A DNA stretch of 64,000 nucleotides, taken from positions 1,116,001 through 1,180,000 of the forward strand of contig NZ_CP091794.1 in the NCBI RefSeq assembly GCF_022024175.1, written 5' to 3'. Shown piece after piece: positions 17,082 through 25,834 of the stretch. The translations under genes and the position numbers were made by a program. The stretch's first letter is position 1, and every line of letters starts with the position of its first letter. The notes below the pieces were generated by a model, which was given only the letters and a program-made list of their open reading frames with translations, was not told the origin of the DNA and did no database searches. The DNA is from Prevotella communis. GTDB lineage: Bacteria > Bacteroidota > Bacteroidia > Bacteroidales > Bacteroidaceae.

Positions 17082-17819
17082 ATGTCACAGAACAAAACCG
17101 TTATCCCAGGCTTAGAGCCGGCAGATGCAAACTATGGTCAAGGTAATGCATCTTCTAATTTCTATTCTCGTAATTCACAGGCTGCCTCTCGTGGTACTGT
17201 TATCCCGGGCATGGGTGCAAACACCCCCGATGTCTCTGCCGACAACCGTCCACAGCAGCGCCAGGCAAATCCTACGGGCAAACCCGTGATAGGTTTCCTC
17301 TATTCTGTATCGCGTACGCCTGCAGGCGAGTACTGGCCCCTGCATATCGGTCAGAACACCATCGGCAAGGCTCCTTCGTGTGATATCTGTCTGCAGGAAG
17401 GCACCGTATCGTCAGATCATGCCGTGCTGGTGGTCAGGAAGATGAAGAACCCTGAGAAGGTGATTGCCTCTATCAGTGATGCCCGCTCTACGAATGGCAC
17501 CATGCTGAACGGACAGAGCCTTGGCTTCTCGGCCGAGGAATGCAAGAATGGTGACATCATTACCATTGGCGACAACTACGAGCTTTACCTGATTCTGATT
17601 GATGCCGCTTCACTGGGTCTGAAACCGGTGGAGGGCTTTATCGCTACCGAGGCAGCAGAGGAAGAGATGAACGACGGTCCGGAGCCATTCTTCCCCGGCA
17701 GTCAGCGCCCCACCAGAACAGGCGACGATTTCAACCCGTATGATTATAATCCTGGCGGCGGCACCGTGGGATTGGATGGTTCAAACCCCTTTGACAAGGG
17801 TGGTACTGTAGGTCTTTAA
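17082..17819 (+). CDS. FHA-domain protein with repeated Thr-Val motifs
   Basis: 245 residues, soluble, first gene of the cluster. The FHA domain spans about residues 70-175, with TIGKAPSCDI (Lys where most FHA domains have the GR Arg), TVSSDHAV and STNGTMLNG. It is flanked by disordered tails that carry four similar motifs: KTVIPGL (Thr6), GTVIPGM (Thr39), GTVGLDG (Thr228) and GTVGL at the very C-terminus (Thr242). These look like phosphorylation targets for the kinases encoded next door and could serve as docking sites for the other FHA domains, in the way GarA or FhaA work. No membrane segment. The spacer to the kinase gene is only 9 bases. Confidence 0.85.
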   Translation: MSQNKTVIPGLEPADANYGQGNASSNFYSRNSQAASRGTVIPGMGANTPDVSADNRPQQRQANPTGKPVIGFLYSVSRTPAGEYWPLHIGQNTIGKAPSCDICLQEGTVSSDHAVLVVRKMKNPEKVIASISDARSTNGTMLNGQSLGFSAEECKNGDIITIGDNYELYLILIDAASLGLKPVEGFIATEAAEEEMNDGPEPFFPGSQRPTRTGDDFNPYDYNPGGGTVGLDGSNPFDKGGTVGL

Positions 17820-17828
17820 CGATAGAGC

Positions 17829-19544
17829 ATGGCAATATACAGATTACAGGGCAAAGCCGAGAAGCGCAGTGGCATCTATTATGAGTTTGACCCCTCAGAG
17901 GAACCACTAGGCGAGGGCGGCATGGGCAAGGTGTATAAGGGGCGCTGTGTCAACGAGGTGACAGGCACTGCCTTTGACGTGGCTATCAAGTTCATGTTTA
18001 GCGACCTGCCTGCTCATGCCATCGAGCGAGCTCGAAGAGAAGCCTCCATCCAGATACGCCATGACAACCTGGTGGAGATGCTGGGCTTCATTGATATAGA
18101 GGAGAAAGGTCCGCTGGGAGATATCCAGCATCACTACCACGTGGTGAGTGAACTGCTGGACGGCATTATGCTGGACGACCTGCTGGCAGGAAAGCTGACC
18201 AATAAGCGCGGCGAGCCGATGCCGTTTGCCCAGAAGTTGTACAACGACTATCAGCGCGATCCCTATCACTTCGCTACGTATATTATCAGGAATGTGTTGT
18301 CGGGTCTGATGGCGCTGCATGATGCCGGCTATATCCACCGTGATATTGACCCTACTAACATCATGATCACATCCAACGGCCATATCAAGTTGATTGACTT
18401 TGGTATAGCCAAGCAGATGCAGTCGCTCACCACGAACGACAAGTCGCTGACGGTGGCAGGCGTGTTTATGGGTAAGCCGGAATACGCGGCACCGGAGCTG
18501 ATTCTGGGTGATATCAAGAGTCAGGACAAGACCACGGATATCTATGCCGTTGGTATCCTGCTGTTCCAGTGTATCATTGGCCATCCGCCCTTTGAAGGCG
18601 ACAGGCATGAGGTGATGAACAAGCAGTTGCACCAGAAGATGCCGCTGGGACTTATCAAGAACAAGCAGATACGCAAGATTATCGAGACGGCAACCGACAA
18701 GACGCGTGCCAAGCGTTTCAGGAGTGCAGCGGAATTCCGCGTGGCCCTGGACCAGATAGCACTGAACGGAACAGGCGGTGGCTTCGAGTGGAAACCCCTC
18801 TATACATATATAATAGGTGGCGTAGCTGCTTGTGGCATCATCGTCGGTGGTGCAGTTCTTGCTATCACATCCCTGTCGGGCGAAAAGGAACAGAATATCG
18901 AAGAAAAGCCGTATGTCTTTGTTCCAGACGAGGTAAAGGCTATGGAGGATGAAAACCTTACGGCGCAGGCCGACACCGTTGCGCCTGAAGTAGCCCCAGC
19001 ACCCGTTCCCGAACCGGCACCTGTGACCTTTGGCTCTGCCATTGCAGCCCTGCACCGGGCGGCGACAGCCTCAGAGGGTTTTGTACAGTTGGAAAGCCTG
19101 TCGAAAGACGGCAATGCCGATGCCACCTACCTGGTGAGTCGCCTCTATTTCAAGAGCAAGCTGAAGGATGACTACTGTCCTGACTCCATTACAAGGATGC
19201 AGAAGATGCTGAAGATAGGTGTTGACAACCGTAAGGCTCACCGTCTGCTGGAGATTAGCATTGAACAGAATCCCAGGAACTACCAGGCTCTGTATGAACT
19301 GGCCTGCGACTACTGGAAAGGTGCCCAGCGTACGGAGGCTGTGCAGAAGCGCGATGCCGACAAGGCGATAGACTGTTTCTGCAAGGCTATGGACCATGCA
19401 AGGCGGGCAAACGACAGGCTGTACATCCGTATGATAGCTGGCTATCGTGCAGATATCGTGAAGTGGCTTGATAACGTGAAGGATATATCTGAATACCGTT
19501 CCCAGTTGCCTAAGTGGAAACGTCAGGTAGAGAAAATGAAATAA
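17829..19544 (+). CDS. Transmembrane Ser/Thr protein kinase with TPR/Sel1-like extracytoplasmic part
   Basis: 571 residues. Kinase domain about 20-312: glycine loop LGEGGMGKVYKG (28-39), beta-3 Lys in VAIKF (Lys54), HRDIDPTN (170-177), DFG (190-192), PEYAAPE. The catalytic loop has Asp174 where HRDxKxxN kinases have Lys, a notable departure, although the catalytic Asp172, Asn177 and DFG are kept. A membrane helix (326-348) is followed by a Pro/Ala-rich linker and helical repeats (about 405-571; LLEISIEQNPRNYQALYELA, DADKAIDCFCKAMDHAR) that would lie in the periplasm and may sense a signal. Likely phosphorylates Thr residues of cluster proteins. Confidence 0.9.
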   Translation: MAIYRLQGKAEKRSGIYYEFDPSEEPLGEGGMGKVYKGRCVNEVTGTAFDVAIKFMFSDLPAHAIERARREASIQIRHDNLVEMLGFIDIEEKGPLGDIQHHYHVVSELLDGIMLDDLLAGKLTNKRGEPMPFAQKLYNDYQRDPYHFATYIIRNVLSGLMALHDAGYIHRDIDPTNIMITSNGHIKLIDFGIAKQMQSLTTNDKSLTVAGVFMGKPEYAAPELILGDIKSQDKTTDIYAVGILLFQCIIGHPPFEGDRHEVMNKQLHQKMPLGLIKNKQIRKIIETATDKTRAKRFRSAAEFRVALDQIALNGTGGGFEWKPLYTYIIGGVAACGIIVGGAVLAITSLSGEKEQNIEEKPYVFVPDEVKAMEDENLTAQADTVAPEVAPAPVPEPAPVTFGSAIAALHRAATASEGFVQLESLSKDGNADATYLVSRLYFKSKLKDDYCPDSITRMQKMLKIGVDNRKAHRLLEISIEQNPRNYQALYELACDYWKGAQRTEAVQKRDADKAIDCFCKAMDHARRANDRLYIRMIAGYRADIVKWLDNVKDISEYRSQLPKWKRQVEKMK

Positions 19545-19561
19545 AAGAAACTGTTTTAACG

Positions 19562-20578
19562 ATGCCTAATACAGTCAGACAAACAGTAGTCACAAGAAAG
19601 GGTGACCCGTATATCTACTTATGGGTCATGAACGAGTGGTATTGCTACAATCCGCAGGAACCACCTGTGGGCAGTGGTGCCATGGGCGACGTGTACCGTG
19701 GGTTCAGATGCAAGAATGGCGCACCTGTGGCCATCAAGCGCGTGAAGGATGCCTATGCCAACAGCAAGATGATACGAGAACGCGCCAGACAGGAGGCATC
19801 GCTGGCATTCCGTCATCCTAACCTGGTGGAGATGGTGGGTTATTGCGAGTATGCCCCCGACAGCGGTCCTATCTTCATGATCAGTAATTTCGTGCAAGGC
19901 GAGAATATCGATGTGTTTGTGAAGAAGCTGGCCAACAGTCCTAACAGGGTGGAGAAGATCTGTAACGCCATGTATTCCGTGCTCGACGCCCTGGACTATG
20001 TACACTCCCGCGGGGTGATTCATCGTGATATCAAACCCTCGAATATCATGGTAGAGAACGACTCCAATATCCGACTCATGGACCTGGGTATCGCCCGTAT
20101 GAACGGCGGTAACAAGTTCTCGGCCTTTGGCTTCATCGGCACACCGGAGTATTCCGCTCCAGAGCAGATTACACGCGAACAGAACGGTACCAGCGTACAG
20201 ATCAACGCGACGACGGACATTTATGCACTGGGTATCACCTTCTATGAACTGCTGACGGGCAGTAACCCGATGGCCAGTAATGTGGAGGCTGAGACCCTGA
20301 CACGTCAGATGAAGAACCCACTTCCCAGTAGCGACCTGATTCCGCATAAGCTGATGGACGTGCTGTGGAAGGCCACGGAGAAGGAGCAGGCCAAGCGCTA
20401 CCAGACGGCGAGGGCGTTCAGGGAGGCCATAGAGGCATCCCTTCTGCCAGACCCGCCCATGTCGGAGAGAATAGGCCTGTGGCTCGGGCAATACTGGGTC
20501 CTGGCGGCAGGAATCGCCGTGGGGCTGTTTGTCATCATTAGTATAATCATCATAATTTTAATCATGTTATGGAACTGA
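19562..20578 (+). CDS. Membrane-anchored Ser/Thr protein kinase
   Basis: 338 residues from ATG 19562; an earlier in-frame ATG at 19514 overlaps the previous gene and is less likely. Kinase domain about 34-290: VGSGAMGDVYRG loop, Lys59 in VAIKR, HRDIKPSN (154-161, canonical Lys present), DLG (174-176) in place of DFG, GTPEYSAPE. A C-terminal membrane helix (about 308-336) ends the protein with almost nothing outside the cytoplasm. The N-terminus (NTVRQTVVTRKG) has Thr-Val pairs like those of the FHA protein upstream. The stop overlaps the start of the PP2C gene by 10 bases, so translation is probably coupled. Confidence 0.9.
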   Translation: MPNTVRQTVVTRKGDPYIYLWVMNEWYCYNPQEPPVGSGAMGDVYRGFRCKNGAPVAIKRVKDAYANSKMIRERARQEASLAFRHPNLVEMVGYCEYAPDSGPIFMISNFVQGENIDVFVKKLANSPNRVEKICNAMYSVLDALDYVHSRGVIHRDIKPSNIMVENDSNIRLMDLGIARMNGGNKFSAFGFIGTPEYSAPEQITREQNGTSVQINATTDIYALGITFYELLTGSNPMASNVEAETLTRQMKNPLPSSDLIPHKLMDVLWKATEKEQAKRYQTARAFREAIEASLLPDPPMSERIGLWLGQYWVLAAGIAVGLFVIISIIIIILIMLWN

Positions 20579-21624
20579 AAAAGTTGCATTATAGCGAAGA
20601 GGATATCTTTATCGGCTTTGCGGAATCCCGCATTGGTGGTAGGGCAGAGAATCAGGACTCCTATCTCTCGAAACAGACGGAGCGCGGATTTGTCGTTACC
20701 GTGTGCGACGGTATGGGAGGCGGTCCTGGTGGCAAGACGGCATCTACCATTGCTGTCAACGAGATTATAGCGGGTATCGACGAGGCCAATAAGGACGAGG
20801 CAACTGCCAATGTGATTATCAAGGCTATCAGACGTGCCAATATGGCCATCATAGAGGCTGGCAACGAGACGCCTGCCCTGAAGGGCATGGGCTCTACGGC
20901 TACCGTCCTGCTGCTCACCGACCAGTCGGCCTTCGTGGCCCATGTGGGCGATAGTCGCATCTATCAATTCCGAGGCCGGAAGAAGGTATTCCGTACCTTT
21001 GACCACTCCATGGTGTTTGACCTGGTGAAACAGAAGGTGATCACGGAAGAACAGGCACGCCTGTCGGCACAGTCGAACGTGATTACACGTGCCCTGGGTG
21101 CCAAACCTGATGTGGAGGTGGAGGTGCAGGAGGTGCCTTACCTGAAGGGCGACCGTTTTCTGCTCTGCTCAGACGGCATCCACGGTTCGATGCCTGAGGA
21201 GGAGCTTATCAAACTGGCCACGGAGAAGGGTAGAGCATTAGGTCCCATCACAGATAATATTGCTACCGTCGTAGATGAACTGGGACGCAGGGAAGGCGGC
21301 GGGCATGACAACCTGACGATAGCCCTAGTAGAAACACGTATTAACTCAAAACTTAAAACAACCATGTCGAAGCAAACCAAGATTTTGATGTTGTGTCTGG
21401 CAGCAGTTTGCGCCATCAGCATCGTATGCAATATAGCCCAATATGCCACAAGGCCCGATACGGCAGAACTGGATAAACAGGTGGCAGAATTGCAACAGAA
21501 GGATAGTATCAGTGCTGATAGTATCAATCGGCTGAATGACAGTATAGCCGAGGTGAATGCCAGTCTGAATCAGATAAAGGCTATCGTGAACAAACCAAAT
21601 GAACCTAATAACAAAAACAAATAA
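20569..21624 (+). CDS. PP2C Ser/Thr phosphatase with membrane anchor, copy 1
   Basis: 351 residues. All PP2C metal-site motifs are present: RAENQD, VCDGMGGGPGGKTAS, AHVGDSRIY, LLCSDGIHG and GGGHDNLT. The catalytic domain ends near residue 258; a membrane helix (about 268-287) is followed by a short coiled-coil periplasmic tail rich in Asp, Ser and Ile (QKDSISADSINRLNDSI). It should reverse phosphorylation by the two kinases just upstream. The start codon lies within the end of the kinase gene. Confidence 0.92.
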   Translation: MELKKLHYSEEDIFIGFAESRIGGRAENQDSYLSKQTERGFVVTVCDGMGGGPGGKTASTIAVNEIIAGIDEANKDEATANVIIKAIRRANMAIIEAGNETPALKGMGSTATVLLLTDQSAFVAHVGDSRIYQFRGRKKVFRTFDHSMVFDLVKQKVITEEQARLSAQSNVITRALGAKPDVEVEVQEVPYLKGDRFLLCSDGIHGSMPEEELIKLATEKGRALGPITDNIATVVDELGRREGGGHDNLTIALVETRINSKLKTTMSKQTKILMLCLAAVCAISIVCNIAQYATRPDTAELDKQVAELQQKDSISADSINRLNDSIAEVNASLNQIKAIVNKPNEPNNKNK

Positions 21625-21631
21625 TAAAACT

Positions 21632-22240
21632 ATGAAAGTCTATTCTATTGGAAGAGATGCCGCCTGTAATATCGTCATTGACGATAATTCCGACGTCATC
21701 AGCAGACGGCACGCTATCCTGAACGTAGCGCCGTCGGGGAAAATGACGATTGTGGACCAGAGCCACAATGGTACCTATGTTAACGGTATCCGTATCTCAT
21801 CGAATGTGCCGGTGCCCGTAACTCGCAAGGACAATATCTCGTTTGCCCATGTGGCTCGTCTGGACTGGAACCAGATTCCTAATACCAGTGGGGCTATCGT
21901 GCGTTGGAGTATCATCGGCGTCATAGCAGTATTGCTGGTGGCTGGTGGTGCCTGGGGATTCTTTACCTGGTTTGGCAGTGAAGCACCTGAAGAGCCTGCG
22001 CCTGTTGCTGTTGACTCAACAGAAACTATCAACGAACAGAAGCGGATTGCTGAGCAGGAGCGTATCAATGATTCCATTGCGAAACACGTGCAGGACTCTA
22101 TAGAGAAGGCACAGAAGGAGGCAGCAGAAAAGGCTGCAACCAAAAAGAACGTGAAGAAGGCAGAGCCTAAGAAAGACAATGCCAAGGAAAAGGCAGAACC
22201 CAAGAAGGAAGAGCCGAAGCCCACACGTGTACGTGGATAA
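21632..22240 (+). CDS. FHA-domain membrane protein with Lys/Glu-rich tail
   Basis: 202 residues from ATG 21632. FHA domain about 1-88: SIGRDAACNIVI, ISRRHA, HNGTYVNG. A membrane helix follows (about 94-117, TGAIV to FFTWF region), then a charged coiled-coil and a repetitive tail with KKAEPKKD and EKAEPKKEEPKP. The FHA domain would be cytoplasmic and the tail periplasmic, where a lysine-rich segment could contact peptidoglycan or another polymer; that last point is inference. The gene sits 7 bases after the PP2C gene. Confidence 0.85.
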   Translation: MKVYSIGRDAACNIVIDDNSDVISRRHAILNVAPSGKMTIVDQSHNGTYVNGIRISSNVPVPVTRKDNISFAHVARLDWNQIPNTSGAIVRWSIIGVIAVLLVAGGAWGFFTWFGSEAPEEPAPVAVDSTETINEQKRIAEQERINDSIAKHVQDSIEKAQKEAAEKAATKKNVKKAEPKKDNAKEKAEPKKEEPKPTRVRG

Positions 22241-22282
22241 GAAAAAACAGATTACTAATAACAACTTAAAACAGTAGGAAAT

Positions 22283-23884
22283 ATGAGACTACTAAAGATT
22301 GGCCGCGACGCAGCCTGTGATATTGTACTATATAGTGAGAATGTCAGTTCACTGCATGCAGAACTCACCCTGCTCAATAGCGGTGACATACAGTTGGAAG
22401 ACAAGGGTAGCCGTAATGGTACCTTCGTGATGAACCAGCCTATCAAGCCTGGCAAGCCCGTTAACATCCGTCGTGGTGATGCCGTGCGCTTTGCCGATGT
22501 GGAACTGCAGTGGAGCCAGGTGCCCCAGCCCGAGGATAACTCGGCCTACAAGGCTATCTACGGCATCGGTTCGCATTTCAATAACGATATTCAGATTTCG
22601 GGCAATACCGTCAGCCGCTATCATGCCACTATCAAGGTGGGGCGTGACAACAAGGTGTATATCGTAGACCATAGTAAGAACGGTACCACGGTCGATGGCA
22701 GGAAGATTGCCGCCAATGTACCCACGCGTATCAAGAAGAGCAGTGCGGTGGTCTGTGGTGGTGTGCCTGTCAACCTGAAGGCAGCGCCTATCCAGTGGCC
22801 CAGTGAGGCATGGAAGGCTGTTGTGGGCATTGCAGCCGTCTGCATCATCCTGGCAGGTGTCGGCGTAGGCATCTGGGCATTTATCAACGGACGTTCGAAG
22901 ACTTATACCGATACCGAACTGTTTGCACGCTTTAGTCACTCTACGGTAATCGTGAAGGGTATCTACCATTACGAGGTATCTATTGGTGACCTGGATATGA
23001 AATATGTGGCAGGTCTGATTCCTGAGAAAGTGCTTCCGCCAGAGATTATTCGTGATAGAAATGATAAACCTCTTGATATCAGTGCTATTAGTCAGAAAGA
23101 ACTCATAGAGCTGTTTAACAAGTATGAGGAAACAGAAAAAGGATTATATCTGGGAACAGCATTCTTTGTTTCCGAGGATGGCAAGCTGCTGACCAATCTC
23201 CATATTGTGAAGCCATGGTTGTATAATAATGTCGCAGAGATACTGAAGAGTTATTATTCCAGACTACTGGCACAGACTGTGGCCAATACCGATGCCTCAC
23301 GTGTCCTGGTTCGCTCGATAACCGGTGAGGGCACCGGTGCCACCGACCTCTCTGCCTATATCTCGCAGGTGCAGGTGAAGGGTGTGCTAGACTATATCGC
23401 CCTGGTGCCTGAGGGTGAGATTTTTGATGCCGACAATGTCATCAAGTGTCATGTGCTCTCTGCTGGCGAGGACAAGGATAGGGATGTGGCCCTGATTCAG
23501 ACCATCAATAAGCAGTTGCCCAACAAGAACTGTACCTATGTCAACGTGGCCGACTCCATCGATGTTACTGACGAGGCGCTGAAGGTGGGTGAGCATATCT
23601 TCACCATCGGCTTCCCTCACGGCATGGACCCATTCGTACAGAGCAAGGATAGTGAAGGCATCAAGGCTTACTCTACAGGTGGTAGCATCACCTCTCAGCC
23701 TTCGGAATATACCTTCTCATTTGATGCCGCCTCTTATCATGGCGCCAGTGGCTCTGCCATTTTCAATAGCAAGGGTATGCTGGTAGGTATCCTGAACTCA
23801 GGTCTTGACAAGTCGCAGGGCTTTAACAAGGGTATCAAGGCGAAGTATATCAAGGAATTGTTGGACGCACCTTATAAAAAATAA
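22283..23884 (+). CDS. Double-FHA transmembrane trypsin-like protease
   Basis: 533 residues. Two FHA domains: first about 1-80 (KIGRDAACDIV, VSSLHAE, SRNGTFV), second about 88-165 (GIGSHFNNDIQI, VSRYHA, KNGTTVDG; the GR Arg is replaced by Ser). A membrane helix (177-200) leads to a periplasmic trypsin-fold domain with a plausible triad: His307 in TNLHIV, Asp401 in DRDVALI, Ser489 in GASGSA. The arrangement would let phospho-threonine binding inside the cell position or switch a protease outside the inner membrane. I know of no characterised enzyme with exactly this order. It lies mid-cluster with short spacers. Confidence 0.87.
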   Translation: MRLLKIGRDAACDIVLYSENVSSLHAELTLLNSGDIQLEDKGSRNGTFVMNQPIKPGKPVNIRRGDAVRFADVELQWSQVPQPEDNSAYKAIYGIGSHFNNDIQISGNTVSRYHATIKVGRDNKVYIVDHSKNGTTVDGRKIAANVPTRIKKSSAVVCGGVPVNLKAAPIQWPSEAWKAVVGIAAVCIILAGVGVGIWAFINGRSKTYTDTELFARFSHSTVIVKGIYHYEVSIGDLDMKYVAGLIPEKVLPPEIIRDRNDKPLDISAISQKELIELFNKYEETEKGLYLGTAFFVSEDGKLLTNLHIVKPWLYNNVAEILKSYYSRLLAQTVANTDASRVLVRSITGEGTGATDLSAYISQVQVKGVLDYIALVPEGEIFDADNVIKCHVLSAGEDKDRDVALIQTINKQLPNKNCTYVNVADSIDVTDEALKVGEHIFTIGFPHGMDPFVQSKDSEGIKAYSTGGSITSQPSEYTFSFDAASYHGASGSAIFNSKGMLVGILNSGLDKSQGFNKGIKAKYIKELLDAPYKK

Positions 23885-23893
23885 CGCAGGCTT

Positions 23894-25141
23894 ATGAAAA
23901 AGATACTTTCAATCATGGTTGCTGCCCTGGCTATTGCCGGCAGCGCTGAGGCAGTCATCGTACAGAAAATCTATCTGAAGGATGGTTCTGTGTTGAGTGG
24001 CTATATCCAGAAGCAGGATGATAACGGTAACCTGACCATCCATTCTGATGTGGCTGAGATATGCCTGAAGAGCAGTCAGGCCACCATCAGCAACGAGAAA
24101 AACTACACCGTTGGCGAGCTGGACAAGAACTGGGTGGAATGGGCCGAGAAAAACGAGGCCTTCGAAGGTACTGGCAACCAGCGCACCCTGTATCTGGCTG
24201 ATGTCACCTCGAAGTCAAAGACGGTGGCAAAGGTGAAAATCATTGAGCGAGGTGAACTGGTGAGGTATCTGGAGATGAGTCCTGATATCTATACCATCCC
24301 CTGGAAGGATGTGCTGGCCATCAAGGGCGAGAAGCGTTGCAAGACGGCCCTGTCGGGCATTAACCGTATCTTCCAGTTGAAGTCGGGCATGGAGTTCGAG
24401 GGACAGTATGCCGAGGAGACCGACTCGCTGTTGACGCTCTATCTGAACAATGGTATCCGCCAGTCGTTCAAGATTAACGACGTCATCAAATATACGTTCC
24501 GTCCCATCAATCCCAATCAGGACATCTTCGCCCAAAGTGAATTGCTGAATATTGTAAAGACCAAGAACGGCAACGAGACAAAGGGTATCATCATTGAGCA
24601 GAACTATACCAGCGCGAAGGATTCTGAGAACTATTTCCTGGTGCAGCAGCCTTCAGGCGCAATCCAGAGCATCAAGGTGTCTGATATCCTGGAGACCCGT
24701 AAGGAAGAGAACCCCAAGTTCGATCCTAAGTTCGACGTCCTGCTGAAGGAGGGCGAGGTGCTGATTAACCGTCAGGAGGTAGTGATGACGGGCATCACCG
24801 AGAAAGGTGAGAACAGCGTACTCGACAGCCTGAGCGAGAAGGTGGTCATCAAGAAAGACCCCCAGAACAACACCCGTGTCACGGTGGAATACCGCAATGC
24901 CAACGGTGCCAATATCGAGGCCTATCAGGTGGTTAAGGTCAATAAGATAGAGAATAAGAAGGAGAAGAAGACTATGTACGGCGTGAGCTATCGCGACCTG
25001 GTCAACTCTACCATCCGTCCTGTCTCTATTGAGACGAGTGTGAACCACACCACAAAGGCTGAGTATATCGTAGGCGGTCAGGGCACCTTTGCCTTGTATG
25101 ACGCCAAGAACAAGAAGGCTATACCTTTTATTATTAAGTAA
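23894..25141 (+). CDS. Secreted repeat protein of the FHA/kinase cluster
   Basis: 415 residues with a signal peptide (MKKILSIMVAALAIAGSAEA). No named domain recognised. Several diverged beta-type units can be seen, each with a Lys/Asn-x-Gly turn followed by a G-x-I/Y strand: LKDGSVLSGYIQKQDDNGN, LKSGMEFEGQYAEETDS, TKNGNETKGIIIEQN. The protein is soluble and presumably periplasmic, a candidate substrate or partner of the protease encoded 10 bases upstream. Confidence 0.6.
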   Translation: MKKILSIMVAALAIAGSAEAVIVQKIYLKDGSVLSGYIQKQDDNGNLTIHSDVAEICLKSSQATISNEKNYTVGELDKNWVEWAEKNEAFEGTGNQRTLYLADVTSKSKTVAKVKIIERGELVRYLEMSPDIYTIPWKDVLAIKGEKRCKTALSGINRIFQLKSGMEFEGQYAEETDSLLTLYLNNGIRQSFKINDVIKYTFRPINPNQDIFAQSELLNIVKTKNGNETKGIIIEQNYTSAKDSENYFLVQQPSGAIQSIKVSDILETRKEENPKFDPKFDVLLKEGEVLINRQEVVMTGITEKGENSVLDSLSEKVVIKKDPQNNTRVTVEYRNANGANIEAYQVVKVNKIENKKEKKTMYGVSYRDLVNSTIRPVSIETSVNHTTKAEYIVGGQGTFALYDAKNKKAIPFIIK

Positions 25142-25162
25142 GCAAATAAAAAAGAATACGTT

Positions 25163-25834
25163 ATGATGCTGAGGGAAGTAACCATAGGACGCTCTAAGGA
25201 TTGTGACATCTATCTGGACGAAAGATGTATCTATGCCAGTAGTCATCATGCCACCATCTACTATGATGGCAACCAGTTGATGTACAGAGACTGTAGTAGT
25301 AACGGAACGATGATCAACAATGTCAGTGTGAAGCATCGTGCTGTGCCCATCCGTCGCGGAGATACCATCATGGTGGCTGGCAAGTATCAGATAAGCTGGA
25401 ATCAGATTGATGTCTATTTCCCCGGCCGCCCACAGCAACAGATGGCACCACAGCAGTCGTACCAGCAGCCCTTCCAACAGTCTTATCAACAGCCCGCTAT
25501 GCAGGCACCTGTTGACGAGGGCGACTCGCTGAATCTCTCGAAGTGGAACTGGGGCGCCTTCAGCCTCTATCCGCTCTGGGGTTTCTTCAACGGTTGCTGG
25601 TGGGCTTTCCTCATTGGCTTCTTCGTAGGGTGGCTGTTCCCCATCCCCAATATCATCTTTGGTGTTTATGGCACCCGGTGGGCATGGCAGAACAGGTCAT
25701 GGCGCAGTGCTGCCGACTTCGTGGCGACACAGCACGGATGGGACATTGCGGGTATCATCATCTTTGTTATCAACATGCTGTTCTTCCTAGGTCTGATAGT
25801 CTTCTATGCAGCCCTTTTCTCTGCCTTATTATAA
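25163..25834 (+). CDS. FHA-domain protein with C-terminal membrane hairpin
   Basis: 223 residues. FHA domain about 1-85: TIGRSKDCDIYL, YASSHHA, SSNGTMINN. A Gln/Pro-rich linker (QQQMAPQQSYQQPFQQSYQQ) connects to a region like DUF2628-type membrane domains: NWGAFSLYPLWGFFNGCWWA, a Trp-rich pair of helices (about 127-165), and a last helix (about 196-220). The final codon abuts the start of the second PP2C gene, giving coupled expression. Function beyond phospho-threonine binding is unknown. Confidence 0.82.
   Translation: MMLREVTIGRSKDCDIYLDERCIYASSHHATIYYDGNQLMYRDCSSNGTMINNVSVKHRAVPIRRGDTIMVAGKYQISWNQIDVYFPGRPQQQMAPQQSYQQPFQQSYQQPAMQAPVDEGDSLNLSKWNWGAFSLYPLWGFFNGCWWAFLIGFFVGWLFPIPNIIFGVYGTRWAWQNRSWRSAADFVATQHGWDIAGIIIFVINMLFFLGLIVFYAALFSALL

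Noticed and set aside
17907..19055. 382-codon open frame on the minus strand
   Set aside because: Antisense to a protein kinase gene with intact catalytic motifs; no domain of its own.
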